DNA from: Acanthococcus lagerstroemiae
Taxonomy: Eukaryota; Arthropoda; Insecta; Hemiptera; Eriococcidae
Assembly: GCA_031841125.1 (NCBI GenBank)
Contig: CM063110.1
Location: forward strand, 14,131,626-14,195,625
Direction of reading: 5' to 3'
DNA: 64,000 nt
In this document: piece after piece, positions 49,801 through 61,800 of the stretch
Position numbering within the stretch: position 1 is the stretch's first letter
How the letters are laid out: every line of letters begins with the position of its first letter
Program-made: the position numbers and the translations under genes
Notes under the pieces: model-generated
Database searches by the model: none
The model's input: the letters and a program-made list of their open reading frames with translations, nothing else
Told to the model about the DNA's origin: nothing

Positions 49801-52800
49801 TCTGGCCGAACTTGAAAATCACATATTAAGAACAGCACATCGTTATAAGCGACATCATGATACCCGATTCTACTTCACTCGGCGAGAGGAACAAAAAATG
49901 TGACGTACACACGGCCTATTCTCAAGATTAAAGGGGCTACAAATCTTCATATATTAAAAAATAGTGAACTTCCATTACACTACACAACAGCATACAAAAC
50001 AATGGGATGAGATTAGATGATTTTAGCTATATTTTGAATGCTGAATACGATGGCGTTAACCATTTGTCTCGAGAACCTCTCGTTTTTCATATTCAAAATT
50101 AAAATTTCATCACATTTTTCTTGTTTTATTCCTTTTTTGTCGTCCACAAATAGCTATACTGATACTGATAGTGATAACAATACTGAAGGCGCATAGTTGT
50201 TCGATCAGTGATATCATCTTGATAATACAAAAACTCGCATTTAAGATAGGAGATGAGAAAAAAAAATGAACTATAATCTAAAAATTAACATCACCATTAA
50301 ATTCCTCGTTGAAAATACTCATAGAATCATAATGTTCTCATGTAATTGTTTTTTTTTGTTTTTGTTTTTTTACAAAATCTCAAATTGTTGGGTAGTGTTA
50401 TGAGTCTGATTAATAATTCCAATTCAGAATTTTTTTTTTTGCTAATAATCAATTATGGTAGAACATTAATAAGATGAAGAGACTGACCTAACTGAATTGC
50501 CTACATTCAATATTGAAGGGACTACACCAGTTTTGAAATTCTTGCAATAAAATTTGAGTAACATTTTTTGAAGTGCACGACTTCTAAGTTTGGTGGCCTT
50601 TCATTTCTCGAAACAGAGACCAGGTGGTAATCATTTTTGTTTTATTTTCAACGTATTATTTACTGTTACCCTTCAAACAGGTCGAAATAAGGCTGTTACA
50701 AATAGAATCTAATTCCAAAATTGGAAAAATTTCATAACATTTCGGAAATTTTTAAAATTCATGAGTAGAATTTTTTAAAGTGCATGACTTTTAAGTTTTG
50801 CAGGCCTCTTCATTTTTCGAGATGGGCAACAGGTAGTAATAATTTTTATTTTATTTTCAACGTATTACTCGCTGCTAACTTTTAAACAGGTCAAAATAAA
50901 GTTATCACGAATGAAATCCAATTTTAAAATTGTAAAATTTCATAAAATTTGGGAAAATTGTAAAATTCTTGAATGAAAGTTCACCCAGCCAAATGTCATT
51001 CTTTATCAAAAATTGTTATGAATCACGGATACCTTCAAAAAGAAATATAATTTACCATCACCGCCTATTGTCTATTTTGAAAATTGAAGGAACTACAAAA
51101 ATTAAAAGTTGTGCACTTCAATAATTTTATACAAGTGTTATGTTAGAATTCTGAAATTGGTTGAGCCCCTTCAGTTTTGATGGTAGGTATTACAGTTCTG
51201 TAAATTTCTGTTACCTCTTCCATGAATTACTCATTAATAGAGTTCGGATTTTTATGATTTGTCATGTTTTCCTTCATTGGAGAAGATAGCGCATATCGTG
51301 TAGATCTTTGCAATATTCTGAGTAAAATGAGCCCAATTTGATAGTGCATATTTTGCATATTTTGGGTATAAATGCATGTTTTTGCATATTTTAGACGTTT
51401 TACGCGCATATTCATCATATTTTGACCTTTTTTTTTTTCATTTTCCAGTCATATTTAGGTAATTTTGGCCATATTTTTTCCACAATTTTTCTTTTTTTCA
51501 CTGAAAATGACAAACCTGAAAAAACCAAGAAATTCTGGGGAAAAAATAATAATCTAATGATGAAATTGTCCCAGCGGAATTGACTGAAACAAAATCGAAA
51601 ACATTTAACCTCTTTCTTTTCATTTGTTTAATTTTCTGCACACTTCTGTTTTTAAAAATGGCCTTCAAATTAAAAAATTCTTTCAAAAGATACCCATATC
51701 GACGTTGCATAAAAGTGCATTTTTGCTAGATAAGTGCATATTTTGTTATATTTTGACGAAAATAAATGCATGTTTTATGCGCATACAACAATTTTTTAAG
51801 CGCATGAAAATCCGAGCTCTATTCAAAACGTTGTTAGTTCATCTCGCCGAGTACTAACAGTTTCTTCCAGCTCGGCATACAAAGCTGGAAGACTTTTATA
51901 CATGAGTTAAGGCTCGCAGGAACGTACCGAAGTTTTTCCTGAGGGGGGGGGGGCATGTGAAAGTCACAACTGTCTCAACTCAAAACTTCCAAGTATCAAA
52001 GCCAAAAAAAAACCTTTTGACTTGTTGGGTTTTCCCAACTTCTCAACTCAATTTCCAAGTATCAAAGCAAGCAAAAAAAAAATCTTTCAACTTGTTGGAT
52101 TTTCCCAACTCACCGGACTGAAATGGTAAATTTTCCCAACTGCTGAGAGAAAAATTCATACAAGTGGGGTAGTAAGTTGCCCCACCCCCTCATCGGTACG
52201 TCCCTGAAGGTTCGATCTATTTTAATCTCAGGAAGTCAGTTTAAAAACTATAGTACCTCAAAAACTTACCACTTTTTCAACATTTTCATTTCAGTTTTGA
52301 AATCTACGCTCCAGATATACCCTAGAATCATGTGAACTCAACTGATGGAACAATATTTGGGTTTTCTTGAATTTAGCAATTCGTAATTTGGTGTTTTACA
52401 GAAAATTTCTAATATGAATAATCAAAATAGATTGCCACATAATTCTTGGGGGTGTTTGAAACGTAGAATACAAAACTTCAATCAAAATGTCGAAAAAGTT
52501 GAAAGTTTTTTAAATGTGCCAGTTTTTGAACTGTAAGCAGAATGACGGATCGACTATTGTTATTTTCCTTGGTCTTTCGACTAGTAAGTTCTAGGTTGCG
52601 TTTCTCTACTTTTTTCCTCTCCTACACTAATCTTTTCATTTCTAAAAAAGGATTTACACTTTTTATCCTTCACCCATGTGTAACTACACAGAACACTAAT
52701 GTAGTGTCATTTTTATTATTTCGAATCATGATCTGTTTGATTTGAACTTCAGGAGACCTTCCCATAGCCAGAATAAATTTTATGAACACCATGTAGAACG

Positions 52801-55800
52801 AATTTTCAAGCTTTACCGGTTGCATACTTTGACAAAAATGAATACTTCAGGAAGTTCTCAATTGATAGCATTAAACGTTATTCTGGCTGCACAGCATAAG
52901 AAAGGTTCAGACTTATTTTTCAGCCAGTAAAAAAACGCTTACTCCACTCACAAAGTGACTTGACGTTAACTATCCCCTGTTGGCGCTTTTTGACCCGATC
53001 CGGTCTTGGCGATTTTCTTCATTCGTCGGCCAAATCTTTCATCCTGTCTGTCGGGCACTGTCCGTCTCAAATCCTACGGGATTGCCACTTTTTTTCAAGA
53101 ATGATTTTCCACGACTTTCCCAGGTTTTTCAGGTCTGTTTTTCTATATTTCCTCTTGACTTTTTCTTTCGAGTGGGAAAGGAGTTTTGGAATTTGCATGA
53201 CATTTTTTGACATTTTTATGTTTGTACTTTGGCACACAACAGAAAAAAGCGTTACTTTGGAGCGTTACGAAAATAATAACAATAATAATAATAATAATAC
53301 TGACTGACTGTCAGACAGACAGACAGGTAGGCAGACACGTTAAAATTCTCATGTCGGCTCAGTCTGCGAAGCAAAAACATGAAAATGCTCTGTCTGCAAC
53401 ATTATGTACTAGCAGAGCGTACTGCTCGCAGGTCTGACTGGCTGACTTAGGGAATTCTGTAAGTTCAAAATTGCATAGGAGAAGGTTCAACAACCAGGGT
53501 GGGGGTGATGTATGTTTTTTCTCATGATCCTGATCAAACGCTAGCAAGAAAAACGTATACGACTCTGATATTTCTAAATGAGGAAACTTTTTCCGTTTTG
53601 AAGCGTGATTATTCACTGAAAACGAATTTTGATAGAATATCGTTTGTGATTCAGAGAATCAAAATTCCATGATTCTGATAAAAATTCCATACTTTTCCAT
53701 AACTTTTCCCTGACCATTCAAAAATTCCATGACTTTTTTAGGTTTTCCAGAAAATGGCAACTCTGTCCTAGAGTTGTTTGAGGCACGATAGTGCCGCATA
53801 GAAGACAATAAAAAGTTTATTCTTCTTTCGGCAGGACTCTAGTTCAACTGTCTATCTCGCAAACCGGCTGGCTTGCTGGCTGTCTCTCGATACTGGCTAT
53901 CTTTCATTCTGTATGGCTTGATTTTGAGCGAAAAGATGTGTGAAGAAACGCAACCTGCCTTGTTTATTTTCGACGAGGAGGCACCGGAGAAAGTTATTTG
54001 TACATAGAGAAATGCCGGCGGAAAATCTAAAAATTTTAGACCTCAATTCCAAGATCGGAACCTTTTTGAATGAAAATTTACCGAGCCCAACAGCACTCTT
54101 TTTAAAATATAGCTATGAATCACGGCTACTTTAAAAAAGAGATTGAAGTTATCATCACCACTATTGCCTGTATCGAAAATTGAAGGAGCTATAAAAATTG
54201 AAAGTTGTGCATCTCTATGATTTTATTCAGGTTTTATAAGAATTTTGAATTGATCGATTCACTTTAATATGAAAGGTAGGCTATTCAGTTCCGTACATGT
54301 GTCATCTCTTCAATGTGTTACACAGTGATTACGTTCAAAAAAATACTTGAATTGAAATGAATGCTGAGACTCGCGATGGGAGTTCGCTGATTTTTGAATG
54401 TAGACTTGTAGCTTCTCAAATTTTGAAGTGCATGAAGTTACTGGTACTCGTCCAGAACTACTAAGCTTAAATACCCTGTACATCAAATAGGCCAAACAGA
54501 TTACCTACACATTTTTCGTACTACCTAGCATTTTCGATTACCTGACCCGTTCAAGTTTCTTTTATCATGTCGCCAGTCACAAATATGAGAAGTTTACAGG
54601 TCAATTACATAAATCCGGGGATGGGCATTTATACCTCAAATATCCTAGTCGAAATAACGATGTAAAGCCACAAATCACAAAAACTGGATAAATCTTACAA
54701 CTAATTTTCGTAGCACGTGTGACGGTGGTCCTTTTTTTTTCTCCAGCGTCTACACCGGCAGATGTTTCTCCAGTTTTGTTACCTTATTGCATTCTTTAAG
54801 GTATTGATAGACGCGGAGCAGAATGCAACCGATTCCTGGTCTGGCTGCTATAGTACATAATTTCGGGCTTCAAATTCCGGGGGCTCGATGGTCGGCTAAC
54901 ACACAGTAGAATATCAGCACGCTGTAGGCATACGGCATAGCACCTCGCTTCGGCCATCCTTCTCCCTCTTGCTCGGCCCTTAACGCTCGCTCGTTCTTTT
55001 GGTAAAAACGCATCGCATCAGAGCCGGAACATCTGCTGTAGTTATCGGGGTGTTACGCCTTGTCCACAGCTGTTCGCGTTTATAATCAAACACTGCACCA
55101 TGCACTGTTTCGGATTTGTCTAAATAATAAAAAGAAGTGCTTAATTACGGCTAAGCAAAACATTTCGGTTTCGAAAAACGAGTTAAACAGTGGATCCTCG
55201 GCGTATAAAAAACCGTCGGCTCGCAAGTTTAATGGCGCGTTGTTTAATTAAAGAGAATGCTGACATGGTGAGTCCACTTCGTAGAAGTGAGGTTGAAGGT
55301 TGGTCGTTTCAATTGACCTCGCGGGATTCCGGTTCGAATGAGAACGAAGATGCAAAAGACGAAGGGGTGGCTACGATACTGCAGCGTATTGAGACCGCTG
55401 GAGAGGAGCGAAAAAAAAGTTTGTTCATTGCACCGGGTGACTGGGAACTTTCGCGCGGATTAGTTCGGTGCAAGAAACTCGAAAAACGGTGACCGGGAGG
55501 TTGTCAACTTTCAATGATGCTGGAATCAATTGATTGAAAATTCAACAACTGCATCTTTGGTTTAAGGCCATAGACCATATTACCTCAGATCGCCGTCACC
55601 ACCTGCCTGCGTCGCCACGCGTACCAAGACGAGGAGGTGAGGGGTGAGTGAAAAGAAAGCGCGTCCGGCTGTTGGGGACCTGAATTCCAGGCTAGTGCCC
55701 GGGGAGCGCGAACCTCGGTCAGTAGGGAACCCCATGGTGGCTCTGGCAGGACGCACGCACCGGAAATGGCACAGCAAAAAGGGGGCTCGGGCCAGCCTCA

Positions 55801-58800
55801 AAGCGTCCCTCCGGCCACTGATGCGGTATTCGAAAGGGTAGTTTCCGGGGCTGGGGGTGCGGTGTCATAGGGGCCACTTTGGCATGCGTGCATCGTCATA
55901 TATCCCACTACATCATATTAACTAAAAGATACTGAACCTAGAGCCAGATGGTCACTTTACGCCCACCCTCCCCAGGTCGTATGCATAAGTACAAATGGCC
56001 GACCTGCAGTGGGAGAGGGCTCATGGGAGCTGACAAGTATCAAGATCATGCTAAAAATTCTTTCGCTGGCACAATTATTCAATTTTTTTTTGGGGGGGGG
56101 GAAGAGGATGGGGGACTGAGCCTCCCCTTCATTTACACCTATGGTCGTAACTTCGCTTATGGCTCCCTTCTTAACACGTAATGGTCTCGCTTGTCCATCT
56201 GATGGCTTTCCTAGATCCTGGAGATTTCTTCAGCACTGAAGAGGGGAGGGGGTAGAACAGGTTTTCCGAAGATAATACATCAAGTTTGCAAATTGAAGAT
56301 CAGAAGTCACAAATTTACGGGGAGGTGAGATTCACCCCAGGGGAACCTAGATTTACCAGGTAACTTAATTTGTCAAAAAAATCATGAACAAGTTTGAGTT
56401 CGTTCGGATAACTGCATTAAGGGGTCACAGTCTCAAAAATGAAAATTTTGATGAAACTGAGCCCTGGCACAAGAAAAATCACCAACTGTTATGAAACTTG
56501 GAAAACATTTTTAAGGGCCATTAGTTTATGTAAGCTTAACTCTACTCAACCTGCTTGGTTCTGCGAGCTGGCTGTCTCTCAGTTTGGCTGACTGCTCCAG
56601 CCTGACTGTGGTTTGGGGTAATAGATCTGTCTCGAGGTCTCGACAACTTTCCAGATTTCGACTGAGCAACCCTTTTCGACATTTTTTCCTAGTGGAGAAA
56701 GACAGTAAATGGAAATACTGGGATTTTTCTTTCCCATAAAGAGTCTGTGTTCTCTAACCTAATTGAAAGGGGTTTGATTCGTACGGGGATAGGCTAGGTT
56801 TCTCCTGGGTGGAGGATGTTGTTCAGGCTACAAATTCTAGAAGATTTCTTCCTTTTGTTAATTTTACTTTTTTTCTTCCTTTTTCTTAATGTCTTCAATT
56901 TTATGTTGCACATTATTTAAATATTTTTATAGTCCTCTCTGTCACTGGCCTACTAGAGCTATACAGAAGGTTCAAGTAGTAACGTAAAAGTTATTTTGAG
57001 TTCCTCTCTCATCTCATCTTATCATTTACATATTGCATAATCAGATACCCCTCCTTTTCTTTTAAATCGAAGTTGGATCGACACGAATAAGAAGTCTGCA
57101 ATTTGCAGTCTATTTTTAAAAAAAAATTTTCCCCCCTCAATTCCCAAAGAAGGGGGTTAAGATGTACTATTACCTTCCAAATTTGAAATAGAAAACTATC
57201 AAGTAAACTATCGAAATATGGGTGTGAGGGTAATTGACTTTGAATATCCGGACAGATTTCAGAAATGCCTCCGAACTAAGCTCCCAAAATCAAAATGTGG
57301 CATTTGAGATATGGCAATATTGATCTGACACGGAAAGTCATGCCAAGTATCGAAATAAGTGGCTCGAGTTACAGTCACTGGTCACGAACATTCGAACAGA
57401 TAATCGAACTGGCCTCGATTTGAGCTCCAAAACCCTTAAATTAAAATATCACATAAGGCAACGTAGACTCAACCTATTAGGCGAAGTACCAAATGCGAAA
57501 TTTTTGGGCCGGGTTGCCGGTTTCGAATATCCAATCATATTTGAACTGCTCCCCGATTTGAGCCCTTCGAGATTTACAAATCGAAATTTGATAGTATTGA
57601 CCTGACTTGAAAAATCTACTAAAGTAACAAACACGGGTTATTTGAGCCGCGACTGCTAATCTAGAATATCCACGCAGACATTGAACCAGCCGTGATTTCC
57701 GTTCCCAAAATTGAAATTTCACATTTCATTTTGATTTTCAAAGACCGATCAATTTCGTCAGTTTCGTATCATAAATTTAGATTTTCGGTCACAGCTTGGA
57801 AACTCGATTTCCTTCCGGAAAATCCCAGTAACACTTCACCTCCAGCGACCTCTAAATATGTTTCTATTTCAAAAACATTTTATCAATTTATCAAGGGGAG
57901 GAGGGTCATATCAACTAGAACAGATCTGGCCCATGAGAGTAAGACTTTTCGAAAATACATTGTTTCGTACTACCCCGACTCCTTGTAAATTAGTTATGAT
58001 CCACCCACCCACCTACACCGTGAGCTTAAGTAAGTTGGCTAAAGTGAGTTGGTATGAGTCACTTCGATAGAGAAACACTGGTATCTAGTTCTGTATCAAA
58101 GTTCCCGTAAATTATTACTAATCAAACGAATTATTTGGGGCACAATTTCCCTCACATTTGGTTTTTAGACTTGGGACCGGCTACACATTATTTTATAAAG
58201 GTATGTTTAAACATGTGCAGATTTGTAAAACTGTATCATGTGTGAATGCGGGCGCGGATCCAGACGACCATTTTGGGGAGGAAAATGGCAGAAAGAAAAG
58301 CGCGCGGAAATTTTCTTGCTGCCCCTCCCCCACAGATTTTCCTCTTTTTCTTTGGGGGGGAGGGGATTCCCCGTGGATCCACGCCTGGTGAATGCATGCA
58401 GTACACGTTACACAAATCTTTCGCCACTAATCTACATTACTTGAGCAGATGGGGGGGGGGGAACTCCGCACGAGCTACTTTGCTGGTTACCCATCGTTTT
58501 GTCTCTTTCTCTCTTGCTCTTCTTTTGCCCTCGTAAACCTGATTGTCTGGCTAGAGACAGTGGCTCCACGCTCGAATTCTGTCGATATTTTCGCTAAATC
58601 CAGTTCTCAATTCGATCTTACTAAGCATACATCTCGACACCTACCTTCGATCTTTCTTTCTGAATGGTAGCGACAGGATCCTAAAACTACTCCAAACTCA
58701 AGTACCCAAATGACTTTCATGCAAATACCCACTCAACAGCGAGTAGACCCATGATTTTTTGGGATGGGTAGTTGTAAGCTTGTGCACCAACTTGGAAGTT

Positions 58801-61800
58801 TTACAAGTAATAATGTGTGTACTTATCTTAGTGAACAATATTTGTAGCTCTAATTATTTCATACTTTGATATATGAAATACAAGACACGGTTTTAGAACA
58901 GTCAAACAACAATAACTGATTTCTGTTCTATGTATGCATGTGTTGGTGGATAGGTGGTGATGTAGCGTGTATCGCTTCATATTTGTATTATTCGGTCGAA
59001 GATGTTCGTGTTTTCGAAAATTTAGTTGGATAATATTAAAAGAAATGCTGATAATAGTTTCCAAAAACTGAAATTTTAGAGATACGGGACTTAAAATGGA
59101 CCACGTGGTACGTAAATGAGTGCGAAAAAATATCCTAACCAGTTATATTCTAATTCAAATGATCACGAATGCGTGAAGTGTCGGGGAGGGAGCACCAGAC
59201 AAAAGCGAAGCTCCCTTCCCACTGTATAAGTCACAACATCAGTCGGTAGGTGGGTGTACTGAATGTTACCTGCTACAGAAATCCAACAAATTAAAGGTCA
59301 TAAAAATCGGTCCAGCCGTTCTTGAGTTATAAATGGTGTAACTAACCCGGCACTAAAATTTTTTATAGCCTAAAACCTATTCCGGGTTTATATACGAACA
59401 CATCCAGAAAGTACGAACCCCCGCCCCCGCTCTTATAGTTCATCTGCCAGCCTCCAATAAACAAACAAAGAAACACACAAACTTACACTTTTATATAGTG
59501 AAAGGTTTTTTACAACAGATTGAAACTTTTTGAAACAGGCAAAACTCCTCTAAGACTCGCTAACACTGATCGCGGTTTAATAGAACAATTTCACGAGGTT
59601 TTAGCCTTTTATATGATTTTACTACTGGATATACTTAAGCGAAAACCGTAACACTCCCCCCAACACCCTCGAAAACCGTGACGTAAAGCTCCCTCCCCCC
59701 GACACGAAGCCAGTCCGTATGATTTAGTTCTTCATGGTGATACTTCAGTTCAGTGATTGATATTTCCGTGGAAATTTATTTTTCTTCCAGCCATGGGTAT
59801 GTTTGTGCGAAACCCGATTTCCATAGATAGGCGAAAATAAGATATTTCAGAAAACTTCATTAAAAAAAACATTCCATACACAAAATGTAAGAAAAAAAGG
59901 ATTTTCTTAATAATTTTTTTTTTCCCGTGAATTTTTCCGATGTTTTAATAAGTAGTTATTCTGTTTTTCTGGGCGGAGAAAAATCCAACAAATCAAAGAT
60001 CATGAAAATCAGTCCAGCGGTTCTTGAGTTATAAATGGTGTAACAAACCCGACTTTGTTTTAAGAAGATTCTTAGAAGACCCGTGCTGCTCCGCACATTA
60101 GTTGTTAATTGGAAGTATAATGGCTGAAGCTGAGAGCCAATCAGAATGAAGCAAGTGTTTTTTATTCATTTTTCTTCAATCTACCATTTTTTCCTTCTAA
60201 AATTATAACAGGTGAAGTTGAATGTCCACTCACAACTGTCCTCAGACTCAACCGATTTGAGTGGTCAAAAGCTCAAATGAAAAGTCTTGATCCACTGAGT
60301 GTTCTTAGAGCAAAACAAATTCTTTACCTCCATTAGAACCTGAGATATAGATCTTTGAGTCAAGAAAAATCTTGAAAATATGAAAAGTCGAGTTAAATAT
60401 CCACTCACAACTGTCCTAAGACGCAACCGATTTGAGTGGTTAACAGCTCAAATGAAAGGTCTTGATCCACTGAGAGTTCTTAGACAGAAATGAACATTGA
60501 ACCTGAGGTATTGATGGTTGAGTGGAGGAAAAGCTCAGAAAAATCATAAATTAAGTCGCGTTTGAGTATAACTTGAGTAAGGTCAAAGTTAAGTGAATTC
60601 CAATACTTGATGACATATGTGCATATAAATACCGTTCATTAAAAAAAAATGAATCAAATCAGCTGGATAGAACGACCGGACGAACTCTTATTAGTTTTCA
60701 TCAATTCTCTTAATATTTATTAATATGCAGGGGCGCAACCGGAACTTTTTTTAGTGGAGGCTAGAATTTATAAACAAAAAACTTAGGCCGGGGTGAAAGC
60801 TCGATTTGGTACTTATCTATTTTCATGAACTGTAAATTTGTACAAACCTACGACGCAACGTAACCGCATCAGGCCATCGGCATCAATTTGTTTTTCGTTT
60901 CAAAATTCATTTTGAAAAAATTTCGAAGAATTTTGGAAGGAGCTATAGTCCCCCAGCCCACTTCTTGGTTGCGCCTTTGGGGCCAAATCTCCATCAGAGA
61001 AAGAGAGTAAATTTTGCTCGCTTGCTCATCAGTTCTTGACATTCATTTCGATATCAAGAGAGCCAGGATCGCAGATAAATTTGTAGCCATAAGGCTGACC
61101 CAAATCAACAGTGCCTCGATTTCAGTGCCTTGTCAATAGTAACTAGAGGTATTGCATTTTCCAATTGTCATTGTTTACCTCTAAGTATCGCGAATCACCA
61201 ACCAAATATTTACTCGTGACTTTGTTTTCAAGCGCCACACGCGTATACTTTTTTGAAATCTGATTTGCATACGCATATATAATTTCAAGCGACATTCCAA
61301 AACTCCAACCTAGGTCGGTGTTCCTCAAACTGTCAACTGGATTCGAATCACCACGTTTTAGGCTGTATCGCCTGCAGCCGAACAGGAGCACCAGTAGCAC
61401 CAGCCGGCAACAGGTTTCGTCGCCAGATTCCGGTAACCTCGACATCGTGCAACCTGGTCGAATGATATGGTTCTTTCATACCGTCGAACTACCCCTCAAT
61501 TATGAAACCAGATAAGAGGGCTATACGATGCGACGCACGAACTGTTGCTCGAATTTACCATCCGGTTTCCCTTTGTACATAGCGCGAGCGTGGAGCAAAG
61601 GAGCGTTGCAGCTGCGCAGGAATGTAGATGAACCGTGTGCCTGCCCTGTGCCGAGAGAGGGATCTTACAAGCGATCAAAAAGAATGAAAAAAATAATACA
61701 CTCTGTATATATAGGACATGTGACGGCATACTGTGCAGGATATTTCATCCCCGAGATGCCCGACGCATTCTCGTCGACTACATTGTACAGATTTATATTA

